Source: Mesotoga sp. Brook.08.105.5.1 | GTDB taxonomy: Bacteria; Thermotogota; Thermotogae; Petrotogales; Kosmotogaceae | Assembly: GCF_002752635.1 (NCBI RefSeq) | Contig: NZ_AYTW01000040.1 | Span: 1-64,000 of the forward strand | DNA length: 64,000 nt | Reading direction: 5' to 3' | Part shown: in pieces, positions 23,709-31,701 of the stretch | How the letters are laid out: every line of letters begins with the position of its first letter | Numbering within the stretch: the stretch's first letter is position 1 | Made by a program: the position numbers and the translations under genes | The notes under the pieces: model-generated | The model's input: only the letters and a program-made list of their open reading frames with translations | Databases searched by the model: none | What the model was told of the DNA's origin: nothing

Positions 23709-24106
23709 AATTTAAGCTGATGATCGTCTATACTATATCCTGTTCTTGACTTCACAAGCTCTTCAAGTTCTTCGAGATTGTCAAGGTGAAACTCGACAAC
23801 GGAACCGCAGTTGCTGCAAATTATGTGATGATGATGATGCTCTCCCCTTTTCACCGGTTCGTACCTTACAATTCCATCTTCGAAAATAATCTTCCTTAGA
23901 AGGCCTATCTCTACGAGCAACTCAATGGTTCTATAAACGGTTGCTTTGCTTATCCCGAATTTCTTGCTCTGAATCTTGTGGTAGACTTCGTCGGCGCTTA
24001 AGTGATCTGTCTCAGCTTCAAAGAAGAATCTTAGCACGTACTCTCTTTGAGCTGTCATTCTCTGGTTTCTTCTCTTAAGTTCGGCCCTTAGTTGGTCTTT
24101 CTTCAT
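23639..24106 (-). CDS. Fur-family metal-dependent transcriptional regulator
   Basis: A 155-residue repressor with an N-terminal winged helix (MTAQREYVLRFFFEAE, SKATVYRTIELLVEIGL) and a C-terminal metal-binding dimer domain. Metal ligands are visible as a run HHHHH followed by CSNCG, and later CPEC, so two CxxC pairs for structural zinc. It could be Fur, Zur or PerR; residues alone do not decide. The ATG at 24106 follows GGTGACTG. It lies 28 bases after nusA, an uncommon neighbour, and its 3' end overlaps the convergent comEC-like gene by 70 bases. Confidence 0.92.
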   Translation of the reverse strand: MKKDQLRAELKRRNQRMTAQREYVLRFFFEAETDHLSADEVYHKIQSKKFGISKATVYRTIELLVEIGLLRKIIFEDGIVRYEPVKRGEHHHHHIICSNCGSVVEFHLDNLEELEELVKSRTGYSIDDHQLKFYGLCPECLSKVKNKKSDSNDNR

Positions 24107-24134
24107 AATCAGTCACCGTCCGTTCCAGACTGAG

Positions 24135-25163
24135 TTACATTATGGGCTTTATGTCGATCTTCCAGCCTGTCAGTTTTGCGGCAAGTCTCGCGTTCTGTCC
24201 GCCTTTTCCAATTGCTAGAGATAATTGTGTTGGAGAAACGTAAACCACCGCCTCGTGGGTTTCTGCATTCACAATTTTCACTTCTAAAGCGGAGGCTGGT
24301 GCAATCGAATTGCCGACTAGTTCGGCCGGAACATTGCTCCATCTTAGGATATCGACCTTTTCGGGTTTTATCTCGCGAAGAACCTCGGCAATTCTTGCAC
24401 CGCTTTCCCCTATGCAGGCTCCTACGGGATCAACCTTGGTATTATCGCTGAAGACAGCTACCTTAGACCGGACCCCTTCCTCTCGAGCTATTGCTTTGAC
24501 TGTCACATCTCCGCTTTCGATCTCTGGAACCTGAAGTCTGAGCAGCTCGATGACGAATTCAGGTGTACGTCTCGTCACAAGCAAACGAGGACCTCTTGCA
24601 GATCTCGCAACATCCACAACAAAGACCTTCATCAGAGAGTTCAGCCTCGGCTGTTCTCCAGGAATTAGTTCCTTTGTGGGAATTCTAGTCTCTAACTTTC
24701 CTATTCGAAGGTCAACCCATTCGGAAGTGACTCTCAATATCTCAGAAGTGGTTGCTGTGCCTTTCATATCTACATACTTATCGAACAGGTTTTCTTTTTC
24801 CTTTTCACGGATCTTTTGAATTAGCACCTGCCGAGCTGTCTGTGCAGCGATTCTCTTGAACTTCTTGATATTCAACTTTCTCTCAATTGTGGTGCCTATC
24901 TCAGCGGCAGAATTTACCTTGAGAGCTTCTTCCAGAGTTACTTCCAAAGAAGGATTCTCTACTGTATCAACAACAACAAGTCTTTCGAAAACCTCAATGT
25001 CACCTGTAAGTCTGTCTATTCTCACATCGACATCGCTTTCCGAAGCGAAATTCTTCTTGTAGGCGCTTTGCAGCGCTTTCTCAAGTATATCAATGACCTC
25101 TTCTTTTTCGATACTCTTTTCGTCCTGCAGTTGGTCAAGGGCTTCCAAGAGATTGAGATTCAT
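24135..25163 (-). CDS. nusA: transcription termination/antitermination protein NusA
   Basis: RNA polymerase-associated factor that modulates pausing, termination and antitermination. The 342-residue protein shows the N-terminal polymerase-binding domain (IDILEKALQSAYKKNF, DVRIDRLTGDIEVFERLVVV), the S1 domain (GKLETRIPTKELIPGE), and two KH domains (DPVGACIGESGARIAEVLRE and LSLAIGKGGQNARLAAKLTG). It ends right after KH2 and lacks the C-terminal acidic repeats of E. coli NusA. The ATG at 25163 follows GAGGTG. It lies 21 bases after rimP. Confidence 0.97.
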   Translation of the reverse strand: MNLNLLEALDQLQDEKSIEKEEVIDILEKALQSAYKKNFASESDVDVRIDRLTGDIEVFERLVVVDTVENPSLEVTLEEALKVNSAAEIGTTIERKLNIKKFKRIAAQTARQVLIQKIREKEKENLFDKYVDMKGTATTSEILRVTSEWVDLRIGKLETRIPTKELIPGEQPRLNSLMKVFVVDVARSARGPRLLVTRRTPEFVIELLRLQVPEIESGDVTVKAIAREEGVRSKVAVFSDNTKVDPVGACIGESGARIAEVLREIKPEKVDILRWSNVPAELVGNSIAPASALEVKIVNAETHEAVVYVSPTQLSLAIGKGGQNARLAAKLTGWKIDIKPIM

Positions 25164-25184
25164 ATGAACACCTCACCATCCAAA

Positions 25185-25643
25185 TCATAGTTTTAGGTTA
25201 GCACGCTTAACATTTGAAAAGTGGAATGCTATCTCTTTACCGTTCTCAGAGCTCTCGACAGTAACAACTTCACCTTGGCACGAGACAATCTTTCCAATCA
25301 CAACTGAAATCCCTTCAACGGGTTCCTTGAGTATAATCTTTGCCTTCTCTCCAGTGAATCTGAAATAATCATCAAGATCTCTTAATGCACGTTCAAGTCC
25401 CGGGGATTCGACTACCAGATCATAAGAGAAGGGAACGAGGTCCGCTGAATCAAGTGCTCTATCAAACTCGGCCGAAAACGATTCACAGTCGCTTATTGAG
25501 ATATATCTGTCCAGCTTATCGATCGTGACTTTCACCAGTCTCTTCTTTCCTCTTCTTGAGAGACCTAGGTCATAGATCGAATACCCCAGGTTGTTTGCGA
25601 CTTCATTTGCCAGCGCGAGCAACTCTTTCTTCAGGTCCTCCAC
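25185..25643 (-). CDS. rimP: ribosome maturation factor RimP
   Basis: Assembly factor for the 30S subunit, about 152 residues. Family features are ELLALANEVANNLGYSIYDL, the glycine-poor strand KRLVKVTIDK, and the hallmark YDLVVESPGLERALRDLDDY. I place the start at GTG 25643 because GGTGGTG precedes it by six bases; ATG 25658 lies directly against the U-tract of a terminator and has no ribosome site. The usual rimP-nusA pairing is kept. Expression is probably controlled by the leader hairpins described separately. Confidence 0.9.
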   Translation of the reverse strand: MEDLKKELLALANEVANNLGYSIYDLGLSRRGKKRLVKVTIDKLDRYISISDCESFSAEFDRALDSADLVPFSYDLVVESPGLERALRDLDDYFRFTGEKAKIILKEPVEGISVVIGKIVSCQGEVVTVESSENGKEIAFHFSNVKRANLKL

Positions 25644-25658
25644 AAACAACACCACCAT

Positions 25659-25700
25659 AATAAAAAATAGAGGGCAACATAAGCCCTCTCCCTTTGGGAG
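25659..25700 (-). promoter_or_regulatory. putative transcription attenuator in the rimP leader
   Basis: Reading the minus strand from about 25710, the leader can form hairpin 1 (CTCCC-AAA-GGGAG, 25700-25688) and hairpin 2 (AGAGGGC-7 nt-GCCCTCT, 25689-25669). Hairpin 2 is followed by ATTTTTTATT, so it has the form of a terminator. The two share bases 25688-25689 and cannot both form fully. The promoter lies upstream of both, so transcripts for rimP-nusA-fur must pass this terminator. Confidence 0.65.
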
Positions 25701-25716
25701 CATTTCAACTAAAGCA

Positions 25717-25745
25717 ATTATAACTCTTTTGTCAGCAGCAGTCAA
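25717..25745 (-). promoter_or_regulatory. consensus sigma-70-type promoter for rimP-nusA-fur
   Basis: On the minus strand TTGACT (25745-25740) and a perfect TATAAT (25722-25717) are separated by exactly 17 bases. The predicted start is near 25710, giving a leader of about 65 bases to GTG 25643. Confidence 0.8.
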
Positions 25746-25754
25746 TACGAAGAT

Positions 25755-26891
25755 CTAATCTGCTAGTGATATGTCCTCTCTCCTTACCACAATTCCGCCA
25801 AGAAGGACTATTACAACTGCCAGTGAGAGATTCAGAATGGAAGGAGCAATCACCTTGGAGAGACTGAAATCTAGCATCGAGATGCCTTGAAGCGCTACGA
25901 GAAGAGATGTTACGGGAAGGTTTTTACTGAAGATCTCAAGCCATTCGGGGAACATTGAATGAGGTATCAGGATTCCACTGAGAATTAACACGGTCGTAAC
26001 AATAGAAACAGATGTAAGCTGCGCACTCCTAGCAGAATTGAAAATCGTGCCGATCAGAATCCCTATGGATGTGAAAAGGAGAATAAATACCTCAATTACC
26101 GCTATATAGAGAAAGAGATTAGAGGCTATCTGGAGCCCAAAAAGGCTTCCAGCAGTTATGAATATCAGAACCTGTATTGTGGAAAAAACCGTGAAACTCA
26201 AAACCTTGGCTCCTGTATACTCTAATGCTCCAACGTTCGAAAGCCGTAGAAGGTCAATCACTCCACTTCTGCGATCCTCGAAGATTCCCGTTGCGGCTCC
26301 GACTGTTGAAACAAACATTATCGTCGTAACCAGGACTATTGGAAAGAGAAGGGAAGAGAAACTGAGTCTTGACTCAGTTATCCCTTCAACGGAGAGAGAG
26401 GGTGCCACATAATTCGGGTCGATATCCACTGTTTTCATAAATTCTGGATCTGCAACAACGGGGAGAGCTTTGAATTCTCTCAATACGTTGCTCATCACTT
26501 GATAGATTGCAACCGCAGTCTGCATCGAACCGGGATTGGGAATGAAGATTAGCTCCGACGGTTCCTGAAAAAGGAGATTGTTTGCAAATCCCCTTGGAAT
26601 AACAAAGACACCATCTAGATCATCGATTACGGAGTCGATTTCACTCCTGCTTGAAAGCTGGACGATATTTTCGCCTTTAAGCATTGATGTAGCGTACTGT
26701 ACGAAAAAAAGCCCTACAAATGTCCTGTCTTCATTTACAATACCTATCCTCAAGTTTGAGTAACCTCCCGTATCGGAAGTTATGGAAGAGATTGATGCAA
26801 GAACTACCGGCAGCAATACCAGCATCAGAAGAAAAGCTCTTGACTTGAAAATGAGAAGAAGATCATTTTGGACAAGCTTCAGAAACCTCAA
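25755..26891 (-). CDS. ABC-2 type transporter permease
   Basis: Membrane subunit of an exporter, about 378 residues. It has one N-terminal membrane segment (SRAFLLMLVLLPVVLAS), an extracytoplasmic domain of about 150 residues, and a block of five or six C-terminal membrane segments, the layout of the NatB/YhgE-like ABC-2 family. TTG 26891 is chosen because AGGAG lies six bases ahead and it yields MRFLKLVQNDLLLIF; a longer frame to 26942 has no site. No ATPase gene is adjacent; the nearest ABC-2-type ATPase is at 9783. It lies just upstream of the rimP promoter and has no terminator of its own. Confidence 0.82.
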   Translation of the reverse strand: MRFLKLVQNDLLLIFKSRAFLLMLVLLPVVLASISSITSDTGGYSNLRIGIVNEDRTFVGLFFVQYATSMLKGENIVQLSSRSEIDSVIDDLDGVFVIPRGFANNLLFQEPSELIFIPNPGSMQTAVAIYQVMSNVLREFKALPVVADPEFMKTVDIDPNYVAPSLSVEGITESRLSFSSLLFPIVLVTTIMFVSTVGAATGIFEDRRSGVIDLLRLSNVGALEYTGAKVLSFTVFSTIQVLIFITAGSLFGLQIASNLFLYIAVIEVFILLFTSIGILIGTIFNSARSAQLTSVSIVTTVLILSGILIPHSMFPEWLEIFSKNLPVTSLLVALQGISMLDFSLSKVIAPSILNLSLAVVIVLLGGIVVRREDISLAD

Positions 26892-27132
26892 GCAACGCTC
26901 CTCTCTTTCTAGGTCTCGGCACCAAATCACGTTTGACAACAATTATTATACTATATACCAATTAGAATCATTAGCTCAAGACCTTCTTTTGCCAATTACT
27001 ACACTCATAGTTTAAAAGCCACAACGAGGATGGCAGTCACACCTACACAACTATCTAGTGGTAGAATCACACCAAGAACAGTTCAGGCTGTTCAGTCGTC
27101 TAAAATCAGAGTACGATCCTGGAGGTGAATAA

Positions 27133-28467
27133 ATGAAGAAGTTGACGGTGCTTGTTTTACTTGTTGTCGGAGCACTATCACTAGCTAGTGTTGATTCCAT
27201 GGCAGAGAGACTGCCAGTGTCGTCACAGAGCGTCCTGGTAGTAGAGCACTTAAATGATAATTACAAAGTTTCGAAGCAAACAGTTCTATTTGATATGGTG
27301 CTCAATCAGCTGGCCATAGAACAGCTGATTGCTCAGTACGTTGAGATGCTGGCATATAATAATGGTCTTGATCCGAAGGATATTTTTAGGGCTTTCGATG
27401 GAGATTTCGGGTTGGCCGCATGGGTGGATTCAGAGGGCTTAGATCGAGTGATAGCAATCCTTGGCCCGATATCAAACCCCAGAACTGTGAAGACGGCAAT
27501 TGAGAAATTGCTTCCACAGTTGCTGCCTTCTGATATCAAACTGAGTGTTGCTGTGGATCAAGAGTACCTTTACATTGGCGACATCGAGGCATATTCGATG
27601 GTTGGAAAGGGATACAACCTCTCTCTGGTTAAGTCTGATCTCTCGCCGGGTTTCGGCTATTTCTACGTGGATATGGGAGGCACTATTCAGAAGGGCTCTG
27701 TTTGGAATGAGGAGGGGATATTGATTGCAGAGGTATTGTCTATTCCTCTTTTTGAAGAAAGCAGAGAGAGGTTTCATGTTGCTCTAGAAGGAGCCTCTGT
27801 TGACGATCTTGAAGTTACTCGTCACCTCCCACTTGTTTCTGGATTTGCAAGGATTAACGATCTTTCCTTTCTATCGGAACTTGAATTTGACGGTCTCGGC
27901 TTTGTTCCTCTAGAGTTGGAAGCTCTCAGAATAGGTAATGTGAGCTTCGTAGATTTCTCAAAAGATATGACAGGCGAGATTATGATCGATGCAAATATCT
28001 CGGTTGACGATATCTTCTCAAGCCTTATGGGAACGCAGGGGGCTGCTTCCGATGACTCTGAATCAGTTGGATATTCTTATGTAGTTAGGACAGGGTACAA
28101 AGGATCAATAGATGATGCTAGATCTATGATTGAAAAGACTGATCCCGATCTGCAAGTATTGGTTTCAGGCGACGTTCTCATTGTTGAGGGCCAGTACATT
28201 TGGGTTCAGGATGGTTGGTTGTACGTTTCTTCGAAGAATCAAATCAGAACCAACGAAGAGCTTCAAAATGGAGTGGTAGTCTCGGAACTGAAAACATACA
28301 ACAAACTCCTCGGGTTCGTAGGTTCTGATGGGTTTGCGCGTCTCTTTATTGATTCAGGCTACATATTGACCGGGCTTATGGGATTGGAGATTGAGAGCGG
28401 AGTGCTTATAAATAGCGAGTTCATCGAAGATATGGGTGTAATCAGAAGCCTTGTGGTAATCAAGTAA
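27133..28467 (+). CDS. hypothetical exported protein
   Basis: A 444-residue protein with a clear signal peptide (MKKLTVLVLLVVGALSLAS), no lipobox and no later membrane segment. The ATG follows GGAGGTGAATAA. The mature part is mixed alpha/beta with a repeated layout: phrases such as FRAFDGDFGLAAWVD and LYIGDIEAYSMV recur in looser form (LIVEGQYIWVQDGWLYVSS). This recalls exported proteins of the DUF3352 kind, but the match is weak. It stands alone behind a 190-base gap. Function unknown. Confidence 0.8.
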   Translation: MKKLTVLVLLVVGALSLASVDSMAERLPVSSQSVLVVEHLNDNYKVSKQTVLFDMVLNQLAIEQLIAQYVEMLAYNNGLDPKDIFRAFDGDFGLAAWVDSEGLDRVIAILGPISNPRTVKTAIEKLLPQLLPSDIKLSVAVDQEYLYIGDIEAYSMVGKGYNLSLVKSDLSPGFGYFYVDMGGTIQKGSVWNEEGILIAEVLSIPLFEESRERFHVALEGASVDDLEVTRHLPLVSGFARINDLSFLSELEFDGLGFVPLELEALRIGNVSFVDFSKDMTGEIMIDANISVDDIFSSLMGTQGAASDDSESVGYSYVVRTGYKGSIDDARSMIEKTDPDLQVLVSGDVLIVEGQYIWVQDGWLYVSSKNQIRTNEELQNGVVVSELKTYNKLLGFVGSDGFARLFIDSGYILTGLMGLEIESGVLINSEFIEDMGVIRSLVVIK

Positions 28468-28503
28468 AAAAAGAGCCCCTGCACTTAGCGGAGTGGCGGG
28501 GGC
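28466..28503 (-). terminator. strong leftward terminator with no directly preceding minus-strand gene
   Basis: A GC-rich hairpin (arms 28475-28484 and 28493-28503, one bulged G) is followed on the minus strand by TCTTTTTTT. On the plus strand no T-run follows. The nearest minus-strand gene is birA, ending at 28791, so leftward transcripts from birA would cross the S4-domain gene in antisense before stopping here. Confidence 0.7.
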
Positions 28504-28576
28504 AAGAACATCTCGTTGACATAATTATACCTTTTTGAAGATAGATAGTCAAGTGTATACTTATAGGAGATTTGAT

Positions 28577-28801
28577 TTGCGCCTGGATAAATTTCTTAAG
28601 GTTAATGGAATAATAAAGCGAAGAGTAATTGCAAAAGAAGCGATTGATAAGGGTTATGTTGAAAGGAACAATGTTCCGGCGAAACCATCTTCCGAACTAA
28701 AACCCGGAGATGTCGTTTCAGTAAGCTTTTCGAATAGGACTCTTGTAGTGAGAGTCACAGAAGAATTTCTTTCAGAAGTGATTAGGGAAACTAGAGAATA
28801 A
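28577..28801 (+). CDS. small S4-domain RNA-binding protein (RqcP/YabO-like)
   Basis: A 75-residue protein that is almost entirely an S4 domain: MRLDKFLKVNGIIKRRVIAK, then KGYVERNNVPAKPSSELKPGD. Members such as RqcP bind the ribosome during rescue of stalled nascent chains; HSP15-like proteins are the alternative. TTG 28577 has AGGAG upstream and gives the expected N-terminus; an in-frame ATG at 28535 lacks a site. TTGACA at 28516-28521 could be its -35 box, but the -10 is poor. Its end overlaps the convergent birA by 11 bases. Confidence 0.82.
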   Translation: MRLDKFLKVNGIIKRRVIAKEAIDKGYVERNNVPAKPSSELKPGDVVSVSFSNRTLVVRVTEEFLSEVIRETRE

Positions 28802-29519
28802 GCTCGCCGGACTTGATATCAAGGATCTCCCCGTCTTCTCGTTCGATCTGTAACGATGATGGGTTGATCCTCTTTATTATACCTGTCACTTTCTCCTCTT
28901 TGTGTAGGGATACAGTTATTTCGTCTCCCTCGGAAAAAGCAAGGTGTTTCTTCCAAAGTCTCGTCAAGTATTTGTTCTTCCCTCTGATGATATATCGCTT
29001 CCTCAGAAGTTCAATCCTTTTGTTGAGCTTGCCAAGAAGCAATTCGAGGGATATGTAGGTTCCTTTCACCGAGTTAAGAGATGTGGCAATCTTGTTCAAT
29101 TCAGCGGGGATCTCGTTGTTTACGTTTATGCCTATGCCAACCACGATACCATTGAGCGAGTTCCCGGTGAAGACAGCTTCAGTTAATACGCCAGCAACTT
29201 TCTTGTTGCTAATGAGGATATCGTTGGGCCATTTTATTCTGACAGACTTAAAGCCCAGCTGCAATAGAGTCTCGACTATAGCAACAGAGACGGTCTTTGT
29301 GTATTCATTTGGCTCTTTGATTAGCGTTGGCTTGAATACAACGGAGAACCACAATCCACCTTTACCTGAATACCAGGCTCTTCCATGTCTACCATAACCC
29401 TCTGTTTGAGAAAGTGACCATATGACCGAGCCAGAAGGCAGCCTGTCTAGGTTATCAATAGCGAATCGATTTGTCGAATCGATTTCAGAGAAAGAAACTA
29501 CATTCTCTCCTACCATCAT
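28791..29519 (-). CDS. birA: biotin-protein ligase BirA, without DNA-binding domain
   Basis: Attaches biotin to carrier proteins such as the acyl-CoA carboxylase subunit. The catalytic domain is clear: FSEIDSTNRFA, the biotinyl-AMP motif EGYGRHGRAWYSGKGGLW, and IKWPNDILISNKKVAGVL. A short SH3-like C-terminal domain follows (GIIKRINPSSLQIEREDG). At 242 residues it lacks the N-terminal helix-turn-helix of repressor-type BirA. It lies 48 bases behind panB and is probably cotranscribed with it. Confidence 0.93.
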   Translation of the reverse strand: MMVGENVVSFSEIDSTNRFAIDNLDRLPSGSVIWSLSQTEGYGRHGRAWYSGKGGLWFSVVFKPTLIKEPNEYTKTVSVAIVETLLQLGFKSVRIKWPNDILISNKKVAGVLTEAVFTGNSLNGIVVGIGINVNNEIPAELNKIATSLNSVKGTYISLELLLGKLNKRIELLRKRYIIRGKNKYLTRLWKKHLAFSEGDEITVSLHKEEKVTGIIKRINPSSLQIEREDGEILDIKSGELIL

Positions 29520-29567
29520 GTCAACACTTCATCTTTTCGGGATTATCAAGCCTGGAACCGCCGCTCT

Positions 29568-30368
29568 TCAAACCTCTTCAACACCCTCAAATGCGTTTTC
29601 CTCATCGGGGAACATTCCCGACTTCACTTCTTCGTCAAACCTTGAAAGAGCAGCAATGATATCTGTTTTCAGGTTAGCGTATCTCTTTATGTACTTAGGT
29701 TTCGACTCGTCGTTTATGCCGAGAAGATCATGCAATCTAAGAAACTGTCCATTGCAGTAACGCCCTGAACCCAAGCCGAATGTTGGTACTGACGTGTCCT
29801 CAGTCAGCCTCTTGGCAACGTCTTCAACAACCATTTCCAGAAGAATCGCAAAGACGCCTGCTTCTTCGAGATCATTCACAGATTCAATAAGCCTCTTGAT
29901 GCTTCTTTCATCTCTTCCCTGTATGTGGTACTCCCCATCCAAGCTGGCGTGTTCAGGAGTTATTCCAATATGTCCCATAACAGGTAATCCTCTATCAACT
30001 AGATACTTGATCAGGTCTGCAGTTTCGTAACCTCCCTCAATCTTTACAGCGTTGGCGCCGTGCCTTAGAAAGGCAATAACATTTTCAACTGCCTTCTCTC
30101 TTGAACATTGATAGGATCCAAAAGGCATATCGGCAACAATAAACCCCTGCTTTGAGCCCCTGCGGGCAGATTTAAGAGACCAGATCATTTCGTCCATTGT
30201 TACCGATAATGTATCTCTTTTGCCCATAACCATAGTTCCGAGGGAGTCTCCTACAAGGATTAAATCAACACCGGCCTGTTCTGCGAATTTGGCTTCAAAG
30301 TAACTGTATGCGGAAACCATGGATAGCTTTCTTTGATCCTTTGATTCAATGATTTCTCTTACATTCAT
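29568..30368 (-). CDS. panB: 3-methyl-2-oxobutanoate hydroxymethyltransferase PanB
   Basis: First step of pantothenate synthesis: transfers a hydroxymethyl group from methylene-THF to 2-oxoisovalerate. Signatures are MVSAYSYFEAKFAEQAGVD, ILVGDSLGTMVMG, NAVKIEGG and LPVMGHIGITPEHA. ATG 30368 has GAGG six bases ahead; an earlier in-frame start at 30389 has no site. The length, 266 residues, is normal. panC and panD are not in the window. A plausible promoter lies at 30464-30493. Confidence 0.95.
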   Translation of the reverse strand: MNVREIIESKDQRKLSMVSAYSYFEAKFAEQAGVDLILVGDSLGTMVMGKRDTLSVTMDEMIWSLKSARRGSKQGFIVADMPFGSYQCSREKAVENVIAFLRHGANAVKIEGGYETADLIKYLVDRGLPVMGHIGITPEHASLDGEYHIQGRDERSIKRLIESVNDLEEAGVFAILLEMVVEDVAKRLTEDTSVPTFGLGSGRYCNGQFLRLHDLLGINDESKPKYIKRYANLKTDIIAALSRFDEEVKSGMFPDEENAFEGVEEV

Positions 30369-30463
30369 AATCAACCTCACGTCCTTCAAAAATCGAATTT
30401 GCCTGTCTCAGGTTCTAATACTCAATATCTCGCTATTTCTGAAAAATTGACCCTAACAATGAG

Positions 30464-30493
30464 ATTATACATTTTTGCCTACCTCCAGAGCAA
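30464..30493 (-). promoter_or_regulatory. candidate promoter for panB-birA
   Basis: Minus strand TTGCTC (30493-30488) and a perfect TATAAT (30469-30464) with an 18-base spacer. This leaves a leader of about 90 bases before the panB ATG, in which I see no recognisable riboswitch. Confidence 0.45.
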
Positions 30494-30563
30494 AGCAATC
30501 TGAGACGACGTGACCACTGTCGGCGAATCAACATCTAGAATCTCGAGTAGAATAATTAAGATA

Positions 30564-30569
30564 TATAAT
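30564..30569 (+). promoter_or_regulatory. -10 box TATAAT upstream of the FtsW/RodA gene
   Basis: A perfect TATAAT lies 24 bases before ATG 30594. No convincing -35 hexamer is seen at the normal distance. Confidence 0.4.
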
Positions 30570-30593
30570 TGTTTCGGGCGAGAGGAGAGCATA

Positions 30594-31679
30594 ATGAGGA
30601 GAAGAGCAGAGTTTTTACTTCCAATATTCATGATTTCTATAATGGTGTTTGGCCTCATCGTGTTGTTTAGCGCAACTTTTGGTGAGAGAGAGGAGTATCT
30701 GTTCGGAAGGCAATTGGTTTGGGTGCTGCTTTCTTGTGCTGTCTTCGTTTTCACGGCGTATGTGATTAAGAGAAACTTTTGGAAGAGTATGTCTATTGTC
30801 TTGATTTTTGCTTCCGTGGTCACTTTGGTCGCAGTTCTCTATTTGGGTTCTGGAGAAGGTTCAAGAAGATGGATAGATCTGGGCATCGCCAGTTTTCAGC
30901 CATCCGAGCTGGCCAAATTCTCTTTGATACTTTTCTTGGGGTTCATCTATTCTAGGGAAGCGAAAAACAAATACGGCCTTTTCTCTCTTGGTGTTCTCTC
31001 TGCCGCCATCTTTGCAGGTCTGATTTATCTGGAACCCGATCTCGGTTCGACGATCATAATTGTAGTAATCTGGTACTTTGTTACTCTCATCAGCAAGAGA
31101 TTTGATAAACTGATGATTGCGATGACTGCTTTGATTGCTTTCTTTGTTCCAGTTGTCTTTATGTTCGGGCTCAAGCCATATCAAAGGGATAGGCTCCTCA
31201 GCTTCTTGAATCCAGAAGAATATGCGTCAGGTGCCGCCTATAATACTATTCAGGCAATCAGAGCAATTGGTTCTGGAGGTCTTGAAGGTACCGGAATGCT
31301 TCAGGGTACTATGAACAGACTTGGATACGTTCCAGCAGATCACACAGATTTCATTTTCTCGGTTCTGGGGGAGGAATGGGGTTTCATAGGCTCCGTTTCG
31401 CTTATAGTGTTGTATTCTTTGCTCTTATGGAGAATCTGGTCGATTACCAGAAAAACCACAAGTGAGTTTGGTAGAATAGTTCTTAGCGGGATATTCGCTG
31501 TTTTTGCCTTTCACGTGGTAGAGAATATCGGAATGAATCTGGGGCTTCTGCCAGTCACGGGCATCCCTTTGCCATTTGTAAGTTACGGTGGATCGTCATC
31601 GATGATATTCGCGCTACAGTTGGGTATTGTCCAAAGTTACACAGGTAAAGAGGTCGAGTACGATAGAGAACATGAATAG
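30594..31679 (+). CDS. FtsW/RodA/SpoVE family peptidoglycan glycosyltransferase
   Basis: A SEDS-family protein of 361 residues with about ten membrane segments, which polymerises peptidoglycan for division (FtsW) or elongation (RodA). Signatures include GSRRWIDLGIASFQPSEL, YLEPDLGSTIII, YVPADHTDFIFSVLGEEWG and the C-terminal PVTGIPLPFVSYGGSS. ATG 30594 follows GAGGAGAG. FtsW and RodA cannot be separated with certainty here; no murein or division cluster surrounds it. It is followed at 22 bases by ftcD. Confidence 0.93.
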   Translation: MRRRAEFLLPIFMISIMVFGLIVLFSATFGEREEYLFGRQLVWVLLSCAVFVFTAYVIKRNFWKSMSIVLIFASVVTLVAVLYLGSGEGSRRWIDLGIASFQPSELAKFSLILFLGFIYSREAKNKYGLFSLGVLSAAIFAGLIYLEPDLGSTIIIVVIWYFVTLISKRFDKLMIAMTALIAFFVPVVFMFGLKPYQRDRLLSFLNPEEYASGAAYNTIQAIRAIGSGGLEGTGMLQGTMNRLGYVPADHTDFIFSVLGEEWGFIGSVSLIVLYSLLLWRIWSITRKTTSEFGRIVLSGIFAVFAFHVVENIGMNLGLLPVTGIPLPFVSYGGSSSMIFALQLGIVQSYTGKEVEYDREHE

Positions 31680-31701
31680 CAGTTTGTTTGAGGAGGTACA
31701 G

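Noticed and set aside
25659-25745. Extended N-terminus for RimP starting at TTG 25745
   Set aside because: The TTG is part of the -35 box and the extension translates the leader hairpins and U-tract.
30369-30463. Leader before panB examined as a riboswitch
   Set aside because: No recognisable conserved core or terminator/antiterminator pair was found.
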